A stretch of DNA of 64,000 nt from NCBI RefSeq assembly GCF_003594915.1, contig NZ_QZCS01000002.1:248001-312000 (forward strand), given 5' to 3'. Position numbers and translations under genes: made by a program. Shown in pieces: positions 24,603-33,979 of the stretch; position 1 is the first letter of the stretch, and each line of letters starts with the position of its first letter. The notes under the pieces are model-generated. The model was not told where the DNA came from. It saw nothing but the letters and a program-made list of their open reading frames with translations, and searched no databases. Source of the DNA: Enterobacter chuandaensis. Its GTDB lineage: Bacteria; Pseudomonadota; Gammaproteobacteria; Enterobacterales; Enterobacteriaceae.

Positions 24603-27156
24603 AGCGGATCCCCTTAAGTGTGATCGCCTGTTGCAGGCTCTGTTCAGGCAAGCTGTACGGCGCACGGCACTGGGACTGCGCCCCGTCGCCCCACTGGACC
24701 AGCAGTTCGCCCTCCAGCGGCAGCCCACTCAGGTAAATTTGCCCGTCATCCCCCACCATGCTGGTAACGCCGCTTTTGGTCTCACGCACCACCGCGCCGA
24801 ACGGTACAGGCTGGTTACCACGCGTCACCGTCAGCAGGGCGCGCACGCCAATGCGGGTGTCAAAGCTGGCGCGGACCAGCGCGCCTTTGGTCGGCACCAC
24901 GCTGCTCACGTTATTTTCGATATCGGTGTTGTTGCTCATGGTGTTGGTATCCAGCGCCACGCGGTTATAGCGGTAGACGGTGGCATACGGCATCACCGCG
25001 TAGCCTCGCCAGTCGGTCTTCACGCCGGTCTGGTTTTCCACGCTGACGCCCGAAGCCCCCGGCGCTTTGATCAGCACGTTGGTGTCGCCCAGCGGCTGGC
25101 TGAAGGTAACCCCGTCGGCGTGGCCGACCACCCCGCCGGAGAGCTGCCAGTTGAGATCGTGCTGATCGCGTGAGTAGTTGTAGCCCACGCCCAGCGTGCC
25201 GTAGGTCGCCTGCCAGTTGGCGCTTGCGCTTCCGCTTGAGCCATTGGTGCTGGCGTGTCCCTGGGTCACGCTGTAGTTCAGGTTGCGGTCCTCCAGCAGC
25301 GTGCCGCTGACGCCGGTTTGCCAGCTTGTGTCGCCATCGCTGTTTCGGCTGGCGGATGCGGTGGCATAGGCGCGGTCAATTGCACTGTCACGGCGATAGC
25401 CCTGACGGGTAAAGAGGCTGAACGGCACGGAGACGTTAAACGACGCGATCCGGTCGGTACCGTCTATCCCAACGGATTTGTTCCACGACCATGACAGGGA
25501 GTAATTGATCCCCTTCACGCCGCCCGCATAGCCCAGCTGATACCAGAGGTTCGTCTCGTCAGTTCCCCAGTAGGTCTGCTCGCTACCGGAGATATAGACC
25601 GAGCCGTAGTCACCGAGGGACTGAGAAACGTTAAGCTGAAAGCGGCCTTTTTTATTCCACGTCAGGTTGTGATAGCTCTGCACGTCAGGAACATCGTTAT
25701 CGTCCTTGCTGTCGGCGTACTGATAGCCTTCCATTGAGCGCCAGGCTACGTCATCGAGGGTGTAAAAGCCTTTTGTGGAGTAGCGGTAGCCCAGCAGTTG
25801 AAAGTTGGTGCCAAATCCGTTCAGCGATTTTGCATAGAGAAAACGCAGCGACTGCCCTTCATGTTTGCTGTCGTCCGCGAGCTGGCTGCGGGCGTGGGTG
25901 ATATCGACGGAGACCGCCCCCCAGTCACCGAGGTTTTTCCCGGCCCCGACGGCCACTGCGGTATAACGTGATGCCAGCTGCGTGCCGCCATACAGCGTAA
26001 AACCGTTGGCAAGACCGGTAATCAGGGTGCCCTGAGTGAAGAACGGCGTGTCCTGATCGCTGTTACCGCTGCGGTAATCCCCCGCCACCAGGTCATATTT
26101 CCAGCGTCCTTCACGCTGCAGGAGGGGCACCGTGGAGTACGGCACGGTGTAGCGCTGCTGGCTGCCGTCTTTCTCTTCGACCGTTACCTCCAGGTCACCG
26201 CTGGAAGAGGTCGGGTTAAGATCGGTGATGGCGAACGCGCCGGGCTGGACGTAGCTTTGATAGATAACGTAGCCGTTCTGGCGAACCACCACTTTGGCAG
26301 GCGTACGGGCAATACCGCGCACGGTCGGGGCGTAGCCCTGCAGGCTGTCCGGGTACATGCTGTCGGACGAGAAGAGCCGCCCGCCGCGAAAACCGACGCT
26401 GTCGAAAACGTCGTTCCCGGTGTTGCTGTCGCCCAGCACCAGCTCACTTTTCAGCGGGATAACGGTGCGCTGCGCCCAGGTGCCAATATTCTGCCACTCG
26501 CTGCGCCGCTTCCCGTTATTTTGCGTGTAGCGCCATGCGCCGTTGTTACGTAAACGCCAGGCACCGTAGTTCAGCCCGCTCTGGAGGTTCAGATAATAGC
26601 TGTCGTCTTCGCTTCCCCGGTTGCCCGTAAAACTGTAGTTCACCAGCGCGGCGGGGATGCCTTCATCCCACTGCTCCGGCGGAATATAGCCGCGGGCGCT
26701 GTTCTGCATCGCCACCTGCGGCAGGCTGACGTTCAGACGCAGCGAGGCAAAGTTGAATGCCGTTTCGCTGCCGGGAATGGCCGTGGTCAACGGCACGCAC
26801 GTTTCGCCCTGTACGTTAGCCAGCTCGGGAAATGCCGCAACGTTGACGCCAAAGCGATCGAGCATCGCGCGCGTAATGCACGGTGACAAACCGCCCGCCA
26901 CCGGCGGCGTGTTCTCGGCCTGCTCAAAGCGCACGTCCTGGGTGCCGATAAATTCATCGTTACGCCAGATATCCACACGATAAACGCCAGGTGCCTGCTG
27001 GTGTCCTTGTTCAAAGCGCGACAAATCCGCCACGCTGGCGGTGTCGTCGGACAAAAAGGCCGGGTTGAAATAGCTTTCGCTCCAGCCAGCCTGTGGCCAG
27101 AGCGCTGCCATCAGCGCCAGTGCAACCGGGCAGTAACGCCCCTGGTGGTTTTTCAT
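24595..27156 (-). CDS. fimD: Outer-membrane usher FimD
   Basis: 853 residues from the ATG at 27156, with AGGG upstream; a GTG at 27174 would add six residues and overlap the fimC stop. The signal peptide (ending AGWS) is followed by the N-terminal chaperone-binding domain ([10 protein letters not shown]), the 24-strand pore with the plug domain in the middle, and two C-terminal domains ending in the cysteine-containing LKGIRCE. It secretes and polymerises the chaperone-subunit complexes. It sits between the chaperone and adhesin genes and overlaps fimH. Confidence 0.95.
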   Translation of the reverse strand: MKNHQGRYCPVALALMAALWPQAGWSESYFNPAFLSDDTASVADLSRFEQGHQQAPGVYRVDIWRNDEFIGTQDVRFEQAENTPPVAGGLSPCITRAMLDRFGVNVAAFPELANVQGETCVPLTTAIPGSETAFNFASLRLNVSLPQVAMQNSARGYIPPEQWDEGIPAALVNYSFTGNRGSEDDSYYLNLQSGLNYGAWRLRNNGAWRYTQNNGKRRSEWQNIGTWAQRTVIPLKSELVLGDSNTGNDVFDSVGFRGGRLFSSDSMYPDSLQGYAPTVRGIARTPAKVVVRQNGYVIYQSYVQPGAFAITDLNPTSSSGDLEVTVEEKDGSQQRYTVPYSTVPLLQREGRWKYDLVAGDYRSGNSDQDTPFFTQGTLITGLANGFTLYGGTQLASRYTAVAVGAGKNLGDWGAVSVDITHARSQLADDSKHEGQSLRFLYAKSLNGFGTNFQLLGYRYSTKGFYTLDDVAWRSMEGYQYADSKDDNDVPDVQSYHNLTWNKKGRFQLNVSQSLGDYGSVYISGSEQTYWGTDETNLWYQLGYAGGVKGINYSLSWSWNKSVGIDGTDRIASFNVSVPFSLFTRQGYRRDSAIDRAYATASASRNSDGDTSWQTGVSGTLLEDRNLNYSVTQGHASTNGSSGSASANWQATYGTLGVGYNYSRDQHDLNWQLSGGVVGHADGVTFSQPLGDTNVLIKAPGASGVSVENQTGVKTDWRGYAVMPYATVYRYNRVALDTNTMSNNTDIENNVSSVVPTKGALVRASFDTRIGVRALLTVTRGNQPVPFGAVVRETKSGVTSMVGDDGQIYLSGLPLEGELLVQWGDGAQSQCRAPYSLPEQSLQQAITLKGIRCE

Positions 27157-27170
27157 CGCCCTGACTCTGC

Positions 27171-27863
27171 TCACAGGTTGACGCTACGCGCCGGTGTAAT
27201 GGCACCGTAGTCGTTCACGCTCTGCCAGGAGAGCGTGCCGCTGGCACCGGCCGGAAGGATCTGCTGCGCCGAGTTCTTTGGCGCAATCATCAGGTTATCT
27301 ACCGTCTGCCCGCCCAGCTTCAGATTGACCAGCGTGATGTAATACGGAGAGGCGTTGCTGACTTTGAGATGGTTGCCCACGCGCTCAAAACGCAGCTGAG
27401 ATAACGCCTCCTCCGGCTGCATCGCCAGGTTGTTCGGGCGCACAAACAGCTTGATGCGCGAGAGGATCGCCAGCTGCAGCACGTTATTGTTTTCCGTTTT
27501 CGCTTTGTTCACTGACGGGATCGCCTTCACGTTCATGTAAAAAAGCGATTCGCGATCGGCGGGCAGCGCGGGCCCGGCGTAAATAATACGCAGCGTGTTT
27601 TCACTGTTCGGCTCGCTGACGAACAGCGGCGGGGTGACGGCAAAGGTTTTTTCTTTTTGCCCGCTGGCATTTTCGATCCACGCGTTAATTAAATAACGTT
27701 CTTGTTTGTTGCTGTTGGTGATCGCCAGCGACGTTTGCTTTGCATCCGCCGGGTAAATAACGCGCGTGGCCCCCAAGGCAATACCGCCGGAAGCATTCGC
27801 GCATGCGGAAACCATCATTAAAATAAACGATAAAATCAGTCCTGGTTTAATTAATGTCTTCAT
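27171..27863 (-). CDS. fimC: Periplasmic pilus chaperone FimC
   Basis: 230 residues from the ATG at 27863; a TTG one codon upstream is less likely. A signal peptide is followed by the PapD-like two-domain fold: [18 protein letters not shown] carries the subunit-binding arginine of strand A1, and [10 protein letters not shown] and [11 protein letters not shown] mark later strands of domain one. It folds fimbrial subunits by donor-strand complementation and delivers them to FimD. The gap to fimD is only 14 bases. Confidence 0.94.
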   Translation of the reverse strand: MKTLIKPGLILSFILMMVSACANASGGIALGATRVIYPADAKQTSLAITNSNKQERYLINAWIENASGQKEKTFAVTPPLFVSEPNSENTLRIIYAGPALPADRESLFYMNVKAIPSVNKAKTENNNVLQLAILSRIKLFVRPNNLAMQPEEALSQLRFERVGNHLKVSNASPYYITLVNLKLGGQTVDNLMIAPKNSAQQILPAGASGTLSWQSVNDYGAITPARSVNL

Positions 27864-27897
27864 CAAAACCGTACCTTTAATAATGTGTTCGCAGGTG

Positions 27898-28443
27898 TTA
27901 TGGATAAATCAACGTAAACCAGACATCCGACTGAATATTGCCTGGCACGAGGTGTTCGGAAATAGCCCGATAGCGGGCGCTGAAATGAAACGCGAGCTCG
28001 CTGGTATTCACCGGCAACCAGCTGACGGCCGTGGCATTCGGGATAATCTGGCGCTGTTGCTCATCAAAAAGCGCCAGCCCCACGCCGCTGCTGGCAGGCG
28101 TTTCTCCTGGCCGCGATGTCGCCAGAAAAACCTGCGGATCTTCCGCGGGCGTTACGCCCTGAAACTGGATCCCCACGGTGCGCGAGACATCTACGCTGCA
28201 GTCCAGCAGCCGCACGGTAAAAGGCACGTTAACCGTTGAAAAGCTGCCCACACCGGAAAATGAATTGGTTCGGTACTGTCCCATGTCGATGCGCATGTTC
28301 TGGCTGTCGGGCGCCACGGCACAGCCGCCGTTCACCAGCTCACCACGAAGATGCACTTTGCCACCTTCGATCACCACGGTATGCGCCGATGCCGGATAAG
28401 CCATCGCGAGGGTTAACAGCAGTAATAGTCCAGTCCTTGTCAT
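27898..28443 (-). CDS. fimI: Fimbrial protein FimI
   Basis: 181 residues with a signal peptide ending YPASA and a pilin domain with two cysteines (GGCAVAPD and LLDCSVDV). It resembles FimA in the start ([20 protein letters not shown]) but diverges later. FimI is thought to anchor or stop the fimbrial rod at the usher. It is the second gene of the operon, 68 bases after fimA; that gap contains a hairpin at 28471-28490. Confidence 0.9.
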   Translation of the reverse strand: MTRTGLLLLLTLAMAYPASAHTVVIEGGKVHLRGELVNGGCAVAPDSQNMRIDMGQYRTNSFSGVGSFSTVNVPFTVRLLDCSVDVSRTVGIQFQGVTPAEDPQVFLATSRPGETPASSGVGLALFDEQQRQIIPNATAVSWLPVNTSELAFHFSARYRAISEHLVPGNIQSDVWFTLIYP

Positions 28444-28470
28444 CCTTCGTTCCTGGCAGTAGCGTATGAC

Positions 28471-28490
28471 GGGCCTCGTCCCTGAGGCCT
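28471..28490 (-). promoter_or_regulatory. Hairpin between fimA and fimI
   Basis: Arms GGCCTC and GAGGCC with a six-base loop lie in the 68-base fimA-fimI gap, without a T-run. Such a hairpin could stabilise fimA mRNA or reduce read-through, to give the needed excess of FimA. Confidence 0.45.
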
Positions 28491-28511
28491 GAACATCCCT
28501 GTGCGTGGGAA

Positions 28512-29075
28512 TTATTCGTATTTCATTACGAAGGTGGCGTCAGCGTTCGCCTGGCCTGGCGCGGTGGTCGCAGCCGTTGATTTATAACGCGCGGTGAATT
28601 TCAGGGTGTTCGTCCCTTCGATCAGCGTCTGCGCCGCAGAGAAGGTCGCGCCGTCCGGGGTCAGCACGCTGGATTTGCTGTCGAGGATCTCGATACCCAC
28701 GCCTTTCGCGGTGTTGTCGTTGTTACCGGACGTCACGGCCAGCAGGGTTTTGTCGGTCGCGTCGATCTGGCCGGTGAAGGCAACCGCTGCAGTTTTGGCT
28801 ACCTGCGGGTCGCAATCATTCAGTTCAATGTTGAATGGAATATTAGAAGTGGTGTCGCCCACTTTGGTGAATTTCGCGGTACGATACTGGCCGAGATTAA
28901 CCGTCTGCTCAGAAGAATCGGTATTTACTGAACAAGCAGCATTAACCAGCTCACCTTTAAAATGCACGGTACCGCCATTTACGGAAACCGGCGTAGCTGG
29001 ATCGGCAGCATTAGCGGCACCCGCGACCAGGGCCAGTGAAGCAATAACAGTAGAAGCAATGTTGCTGAGTTTCAT
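28512..29075 (-). CDS. fimA: Major type 1 fimbrial subunit FimA
   Basis: 187 residues (Salmonella FimA 185). The signal peptide ends AGAANA; the mature pilin has the N-terminal donor strand ([18 protein letters not shown]), a disulphide pair (NAACSVN and LNDCDPQ), and the C-terminal zipper [10 protein letters not shown]. It polymerises into the fimbrial rod. AAAGGAA precedes the ATG. It is the first gene of fimAICDHF and should be activated by FimZ; no invertible promoter element was seen in the upstream 310 bases. Confidence 0.95.
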   Translation of the reverse strand: MKLSNIASTVIASLALVAGAANAADPATPVSVNGGTVHFKGELVNAACSVNTDSSEQTVNLGQYRTAKFTKVGDTTSNIPFNIELNDCDPQVAKTAAVAFTGQIDATDKTLLAVTSGNNDNTAKGVGIEILDSKSSVLTPDGATFSAAQTLIEGTNTLKFTARYKSTAATTAPGQANADATFVMKYE

Positions 29076-29385
29076 GTCTATTCCTTTAAAATGTAAATAA
29101 CCCTTCCCGCGTGAAAGCGGGAATAAGAAATACGTTCAATTGATTCATTGAAAGCTTATTTCGGAGGAGACAAAGTAGCTCAGGATATGAATTTTAAATA
29201 TGTCAAAACGCTGCCATTTCGCCAGGTCACATCCTAATCCCGCCTAAGAAATTGACCATCGTTTAAGAAGGGTTTTTTCGCCTCACGAATGAAAACTCGT
29301 AAAGGGTGACTGACAGCGGCGCTCGCTTCTGACAAAATACAGGCAATCCCCCCTTTCAAACGTTACAGACGGAATCTTCTCTCTG
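29076..29385 (-). promoter_or_regulatory. fimA upstream region, shared with divergent folD
   Basis: A 310-base intergenic region. On the fimA side it holds a -35-like TTGACA on the minus strand around 29192-29197 and a stem-loop in the likely 5' leader (arms TTCCCGC 29104-29110 and GCGGGAA 29117-29123). I did not find the long inverted-repeat pair expected of an invertible fimS switch. FimZ binding is expected but no site could be defined. Confidence 0.45.
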
Positions 29386-30252
29386 ATGGCAGCAAAGATT
29401 ATTGACGGTAAAACGATTGCGCAGCAGGTGCGCTCTGAGGTCGCGGAAAAAGTGAAGGCGCGTAAAGCTGCCGGAAAACGCGCCCCCGGGCTGGCCGTTG
29501 TGCTGGTTGGCAGCAACCCGGCATCGCAGATTTATGTCGGCAGCAAACGCAAAGCGTGTGAAGAGGTGGGGTTCGTCTCCCGCTCTTACGATTTGCCGGA
29601 AACCACCACCGAAGCGGAACTACTGGAACTTATTGACACCCTGAATGCCGATAACGAAATCGACGGCATTCTGGTTCAGCTGCCGCTGCCTGCGGGCATC
29701 GACAACGTGAAGGTGCTGGAGCGTATCGCACCGGACAAAGACGTTGACGGTTTCCACCCGTACAACGTGGGCCGCCTGTGCCAGCGCGCGCCGCGCCTGC
29801 GTCCTTGCACCCCGCGTGGCATCGTGACGCTGCTGGAGCGCTATAACATCGACACCTACGGTCTGAACGCCGTGGTTATCGGTGCGTCCAACATCGTGGG
29901 CCGCCCGATGAGCATGGAGCTGCTGCTGGCCGGCTGCACCACCACCGTGACCCACCGCTTCACCAAAAACCTGCGCCACCACGTCGAGAACGCCGATCTG
30001 CTGATCGTTGCAGTGGGCAAGCCGGGCTTTATTCCGGGCGAGTGGATCAAAGAGGGCGCGATTGTCGTGGACGTCGGGATTAACCGTCTGGAAAACGACA
30101 AAGTGGTCGGCGATGTGGTGTACGAAGACGCCGCCGCGCGCGCGTCTTATATCACCCCCGTACCGGGCGGCGTAGGCCCGATGACCGTAGCAACCCTGAT
30201 TCAGAATACTTTGCAGGCATGCGAAGAGTACCACGACGTAGAGGAAGCGTAA
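29386..30252 (+). CDS. folD: FolD, methylene-tetrahydrofolate dehydrogenase/cyclohydrolase
   Basis: 288 residues, same length as in E. coli. [14 protein letters not shown] contains the catalytic lysine, and [10 protein letters not shown] and [10 protein letters not shown] are family signatures; the Rossmann part (about 160-230; [12 protein letters not shown]) binds NADP. The cytosolic enzyme converts 5,10-methylene-THF to 10-formyl-THF, feeding purine and formyl-methionine synthesis. ybcJ follows one base after the stop, so the two probably form an operon. It is divergent from fimA. Confidence 0.97.
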   Translation: MAAKIIDGKTIAQQVRSEVAEKVKARKAAGKRAPGLAVVLVGSNPASQIYVGSKRKACEEVGFVSRSYDLPETTTEAELLELIDTLNADNEIDGILVQLPLPAGIDNVKVLERIAPDKDVDGFHPYNVGRLCQRAPRLRPCTPRGIVTLLERYNIDTYGLNAVVIGASNIVGRPMSMELLLAGCTTTVTHRFTKNLRHHVENADLLIVAVGKPGFIPGEWIKEGAIVVDVGINRLENDKVVGDVVYEDAAARASYITPVPGGVGPMTVATLIQNTLQACEEYHDVEEA

Positions 30253-30253
30253 G

Positions 30254-30466
30254 ATGGCCACATTTTCATTAGGCAAACACCCGCACGTTGAGCTGTGCGA
30301 TCTGCTCAAGCTCGAAGGCTGGAGCGAAAGCGGCGCGCAGGCGAAAATCGTTATCGCCGACGGGCGGGTTTTAGTCGACGGCGTGGTGGAAACCCGCAAG
30401 CGCTGCAAGATTGTCGCGGGGCAAACCGTGAGCTTTGAAGGTCAGAGCGTGACCGTTACGGCCTGA
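30254..30466 (+). CDS. ybcJ: YbcJ, small S4-like RNA-binding protein
   Basis: 70 residues with the S4-domain pattern: LCDLLKLEGWSESGAQAK, then ADGRVLVDGVVETRKRCKI, a fold that binds structured RNA. The function is unsettled; a ribosome-related role has been suggested for the family. It lies one base after folD, as in E. coli. A G/C-rich repeat at 30471-30508 follows at once. Confidence 0.92.
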   Translation: MATFSLGKHPHVELCDLLKLEGWSESGAQAKIVIADGRVLVDGVVETRKRCKIVAGQTVSFEGQSVTVTA

Positions 30467-30470
30467 GTCT

Positions 30471-30508
30471 CCCCTCACCCTAACCCTCTCCCCAAAGGGG
30501 GAGAGGGG
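30471..30508. repeat. Palindromic intergenic repeat after ybcJ
   Basis: CCCCTCACCCTAACCCTCTC, then CCCAAAGGGGGAGAGGGG: an almost perfect hairpin of the family also seen at 12431, 39664, 60135 and 63434. It lies five bases beyond the ybcJ stop and could end that transcript. Confidence 0.7.
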
Positions 30509-30623
30509 ATCAAAAATCCCCCCACATCCATCGCGGTTAATTATCGATCAACTTCAAATAATCACTATTTCATCTGTTGAAAGGTGAGAATTCAGTTGCG
30601 CGTTTTTCACTCTTTCCTCACGA

Positions 30624-30656
30624 TAAGTAGAACGTTCTACTAAAACGTTCTACTTA
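30624..30656. promoter_or_regulatory. Operator for the PTS gene (MalI/LacI-type)
   Basis: Thirteen-base perfect arms (TAAGTAGAACGTT and its complement) have a seven-base spacer. The first half contains the 14-base palindrome GTAGAACGTTCTAC (30627-30640), with the central CG of LacI-family sites, and a near copy follows at 30642-30653. It lies 42 bases before the PTS start codon. Confidence 0.75.
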
Positions 30657-30697
30657 CAATAACAGCGTTTAAAAAGCGCTACTCGGGGGAAATCAGC

Positions 30698-32197
30698 ATG
30701 AGTCTGATATCAGGGTTTGTTAAATCGCTGTCTAAGTTATCGATGATTGGTCGCGCCTTAATGCTGCCAATTTCACTGCTTCCCGCTGCGGGCCTGCTGC
30801 TGGCCTTCGGCGATAAATTCCACCTGCCGCTGATGATGAACGCGGGCGGGGTTATCTTTGATAACCTGCCGATGCTGTTTGCCATTGGCTCCGCCGTGGG
30901 TCTGGCATCGGAGTCCGGCATCGCCGCGCTCTCGGCGGCAGTCTCGGTGTTTGTCACTAACATCACCATCAGCACCGTGCTGAGCATCACGCCGGAAATG
31001 GCCTCTCAGGGCGGAAAATACGCCATGGTGGTCGGCATCCCGACGCTGCAGATGGGCGTTTTTGGCGGGCTTATCTGCGGGATCCTCGCGGCCTGGTGCT
31101 ACAACCGCTTCCACACCATGCAGTTGCCGGAGTTCCTCGGCTTCTTCTCCGGCAAGCGTTTTGTGGCGATTGCAACGGCGTTTCTGTCGTTCCTGCTCGG
31201 CCTGCTGCTGCCGTATGTCTGGCAGCATATTCAGTCCGGGATTGACGCCCTTTCCGTGGTGGTGAACGGCGACAACCAGGCGGCTTCGACCTTTATCTTC
31301 GGTCTGGTAGAGCGCGCGCTGATCCCGCTCGGCCTGCACCATATCTGGTATCCGTCCTTCTGGTATTCGTTCGGGGATTACACCACCCAGGCGGGACAGG
31401 TGATCCACGGCGACCAGACTATCTGGTTCAAGATGCTGGAAGAAGGGGTGAAATCCTTCAGCAGCGATACCTACCAGAACGCCGGTAAGTTCATGCAGGG
31501 TGAGTTCCCGCTGATGCTGTTCGCACTGCCTGCGGCGTGCCTGGCGATGTACCACGAAGCGCACACGAAGAATAAGAAAATCGCGGCCGGTATTCTCTTC
31601 TCCGCAGCCCTCACCTGCTTCCTGACGGGCATCACCGAGCCGGTAGAGTTTACCTTTATCTTCGTGGCGCCGATCCTGTACGTCTTTAACGCCATCATGG
31701 CGGGCCTGGCGTACATGACCATGTACTTGCTGCATGCGCACATCGCCAAGTCGTTCTCGGCGGGCTTTATCGACTACCTGTCGTTCGGGATCCTGCCGTC
31801 GTTTAACGGCTATCAGACCAACTTCCTGAGCGCCATTATCATCGGTATCCCAATGGCGCTGATTTACTACTTCACCTTCCGCTTCGTGATCCGTCGCTTC
31901 GACGTGAAGACGCCGGGCCGTACGGAAGTGACCGCCAGTGCGAATGACAAGTCCGATTCCGAACTTGCCACTGAAATCATCGGCCTGCTGGGCGGCGCGC
32001 AGAACATTGATTCCGTCGGCTCCTGCATCACCCGCCTGCGTCTGGAAGTGGCGAAGAGCGATGCGGTGGACAGAGATGGGCTGAACGGGCTCGGCGCACG
32101 CGGCGTGGTCTTCGTCGGCGACAACGGTATACAGGTGATTTTCGGTGCCAGAGCACAGTTTATCGCCCAGACCATGTCCACCATGATCGGCAAATAA
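30698..32197 (+). CDS. PTS permease EIIBC, glucose/maltose superfamily
   Basis: 499 residues. The EIIC membrane domain (about 1-400) opens with SLSKLSMIGRALMLPISLLP and has the family stretch LTGITEPVEFTFIFVAP. A linker leads to the EIIB domain, whose phosphocysteine is Cys443 in VGSCITRLR. There is no EIIA domain, so Crr probably supplies phosphate. The layout is that of MalX and PtsG relatives. It should import and phosphorylate a glucose-like sugar. A MalI-like repressor follows 83 bases downstream, and a 13-base-arm operator precedes it. No sugar-specific enzyme is adjacent, so the substrate is unknown. Confidence 0.9.
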   Translation: MSLISGFVKSLSKLSMIGRALMLPISLLPAAGLLLAFGDKFHLPLMMNAGGVIFDNLPMLFAIGSAVGLASESGIAALSAAVSVFVTNITISTVLSITPEMASQGGKYAMVVGIPTLQMGVFGGLICGILAAWCYNRFHTMQLPEFLGFFSGKRFVAIATAFLSFLLGLLLPYVWQHIQSGIDALSVVVNGDNQAASTFIFGLVERALIPLGLHHIWYPSFWYSFGDYTTQAGQVIHGDQTIWFKMLEEGVKSFSSDTYQNAGKFMQGEFPLMLFALPAACLAMYHEAHTKNKKIAAGILFSAALTCFLTGITEPVEFTFIFVAPILYVFNAIMAGLAYMTMYLLHAHIAKSFSAGFIDYLSFGILPSFNGYQTNFLSAIIIGIPMALIYYFTFRFVIRRFDVKTPGRTEVTASANDKSDSELATEIIGLLGGAQNIDSVGSCITRLRLEVAKSDAVDRDGLNGLGARGVVFVGDNGIQVIFGARAQFIAQTMSTMIGK

Positions 32198-32215
32198 TAA
32201 GATGCCTGAACGACA

Positions 32216-32238
32216 CGTCTCCTGTACGCTGGGAGACG
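32216..32238 (+). terminator. Hairpin between the PTS gene and its repressor gene
   Basis: Arms CGTCTCC and GGAGACG with a nine-base loop lie 18 bases past the PTS stop; only a weak T-containing tail follows. It may partly terminate, lowering repressor synthesis. Confidence 0.45.
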
Positions 32239-32280
32239 GGTCTTATCCGGCTGATAATCGGTAAATTTCAGGGAGCGGTT

Positions 32281-33297
32281 TTGAAGAAAGTCAGCATCAT
32301 TGATGTCGCAAAGCACGCGGGCGTCTCGGTCTCTACCGTGTCGCTGGTGCTACGTCAGAAAGGGAAAATCTCAGAGGCGACGATCGGGAAGGTCAATGCC
32401 GCCATCACGACGCTGGGCTATGTTCATAACGTCGCCGCTGCCAACCTCCGCGCCAACACCTCCAATCTTATCGGCCTGATCCTGCGCGACTTCAGCGACA
32501 GCTTTTCCATCAAGGTGATGGCGAGCATCGTTCAGGAGCTGGAGAAACAGGGTTATATGGTTTTTCTCGGCCAGCCGCTGAACGACGGCGAACATCTGGA
32601 ACGAACCCTGCTGTCGTTTAAGCAGCAGGGCGTCGCGGGCGTTATTTATCTCGCGTCAGACACCCATAACGCCGCGTTACCGGAGCAGATCCGCCAGTGC
32701 CCGCTGCCGCTGGTGGCGGTCTCGCAGTCTCTGCTCGACGAAAAATGCAATCTGGTGATGCGCGACAACCGCCAGGCGGCGAACCTGGCCGCGCGTTATC
32801 TTATCGAGCGCGGGCACCGCGCCATCGCCTATATTGGCGGACGCGAGGGCTGTCTTATCCGCGAGCAGCGCCTGCTCGGTTTTCGCAGCGCGATGACGCA
32901 AAACGGGCTGGTCTGGCGCGATGACTATTCACCGGCCTGCAGCGACGATACGCAGGCCGCTGCGATGGCAACGCGCCAGCTGCTGGAGAAAAACAGCTCC
33001 ATCACCGCCCTGCTTTGCCATTCGCCGGATGCGATGATTGGCTCTATTTCCGGCATTCACCAGGTGGGCCGCACCGTGGGGAAAGACGTGTTCCTGACCC
33101 AGCAGGTAGCGCTGATTGGTTTTGAAGATATGCTCCACGTTAACCTCACCTCCCCGTCCTTCACCTACGTCTCATCGGCCAGTGACGAAACCGGGCGACA
33201 GGCGGCGGGGCTGATTATCCGCAAGCTGAAAGAGCCGGCTCTGCAAACCCAGCGCATTACCCTCTCCGGGCAGCTTATCGCGCGCGAGTCGGCGTAA
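32281..33297 (+). CDS. MalI-like LacI-family repressor
   Basis: 338 residues from TTG at 32281 (CAGGGAG upstream). The helix-turn-helix is IDVAKHAGVSVSTVSLVLRQ (residues 6-25), close to MalI, and the sensor domain shows RGHRAIAYIGG and VALIGFEDML. It likely represses the PTS gene just upstream through the AACGTT-containing operator at 30624-30656. In E. coli malI is divergent from malX; here the repressor follows its target in the same direction. The inducer is unknown. Confidence 0.85.
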   Translation: MKKVSIIDVAKHAGVSVSTVSLVLRQKGKISEATIGKVNAAITTLGYVHNVAAANLRANTSNLIGLILRDFSDSFSIKVMASIVQELEKQGYMVFLGQPLNDGEHLERTLLSFKQQGVAGVIYLASDTHNAALPEQIRQCPLPLVAVSQSLLDEKCNLVMRDNRQAANLAARYLIERGHRAIAYIGGREGCLIREQRLLGFRSAMTQNGLVWRDDYSPACSDDTQAAAMATRQLLEKNSSITALLCHSPDAMIGSISGIHQVGRTVGKDVFLTQQVALIGFEDMLHVNLTSPSFTYVSSASDETGRQAAGLIIRKLKEPALQTQRITLSGQLIARESA

Positions 33298-33370
33298 ATT
33301 CAGAATTTGACACAGGTTTGCTGCAGCGGATTCGCTGCTATATTTCCATGATTTGTCATGGATAATTGCG

Positions 33371-33892
33371 ATGCCTACCGTTATCACTCACGCCGCTGTT
33401 CCCCTTTGCCTGGGCTTAGGTCTGGGAACGAAAACCATCCCTCCCCGCCTGCTGTTTGCCGGTATCGTGCTCGCCATGCTGCCGGACGCCGACGTCCTGG
33501 CGTTCAAATTCGGCGTTGCCTACGGGAATATTTTCGGCCACCGCGGCTTTACCCACTCCCTGCTGTTTGCCTTTGTGGTGCCGATACTGTGCGTGCTGAC
33601 TGGACGACGCTGGTTCCGGGCCAGCCTGACGCGCTGCTGGCTTTTTTTAACCGTGTCACTGCTGTCGCACAGCCTGCTGGATTCGATCACCACCGGCGGG
33701 AAAGGCGTCGGCTGGCTGTGGCCGTGGTCAGATGAACGCTTTTTCGCACCGTGGCAGGTGATTAAGGTCGCGCCGTTTGCGCTGTCGCGCTACACCACGC
33801 CGTACGGGCATCAGGTGATTATCTCGGAACTGCTGTGGGTGTGGCTGCCGGGGGCGGTGCTGATGGGGTTGCTGTGGTGGCGACGGAGGTAA
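33371..33892 (+). CDS. ybcI: YbcI, inner-membrane metal-dependent hydrolase family
   Basis: 173 residues from the ATG at 33371, matching E. coli YbcI (MPTVITHAAVPL). The YdjM/LexA-binding family pattern is visible: ITHA, LPDADV, GHRGFTHSL and LSHSLLDSITTGGKG supply histidines and aspartates for metal binding. Several hydrophobic spans indicate an integral inner-membrane protein. The function is unknown. A BIME follows at 33897. Confidence 0.92.
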   Translation: MPTVITHAAVPLCLGLGLGTKTIPPRLLFAGIVLAMLPDADVLAFKFGVAYGNIFGHRGFTHSLLFAFVVPILCVLTGRRWFRASLTRCWLFLTVSLLSHSLLDSITTGGKGVGWLWPWSDERFFAPWQVIKVAPFALSRYTTPYGHQVIISELLWVWLPGAVLMGLLWWRRR

Positions 33893-33896
33893 AAAA

Positions 33897-33970
33897 GCCG
33901 GGTGGCGGCTACGCCTTACCCGGCCTACGGTCGTGCTTTCGTAGGCCCGGTAAGCGAAGCGCCACCGGGC
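33897..33970. repeat. BIME: two REP units, inverted
   Basis: GCCGGGTGGCGGCTACGCC, TTACCCGGCCTAC, then an inverted unit CGTAGGCCCGG..GCCACCGGGCG. It lies between the convergent ybcI and cysS and probably shields both mRNA ends. Confidence 0.85.
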
Positions 33971-33979
33971 GTTGAGGAC

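Noticed and set aside
29076..29385. Invertible fimS-type promoter upstream of fimA
   Set aside because: No pair of matching inverted repeats at suitable distance was found and no tyrosine recombinase gene is adjacent.
30773..31741. 322-codon open frame antisense to the PTS permease gene
   Set aside because: Low-complexity Arg/His/Gln-rich translation with no recognisable motif; the sense strand encodes a full EIIBC protein.
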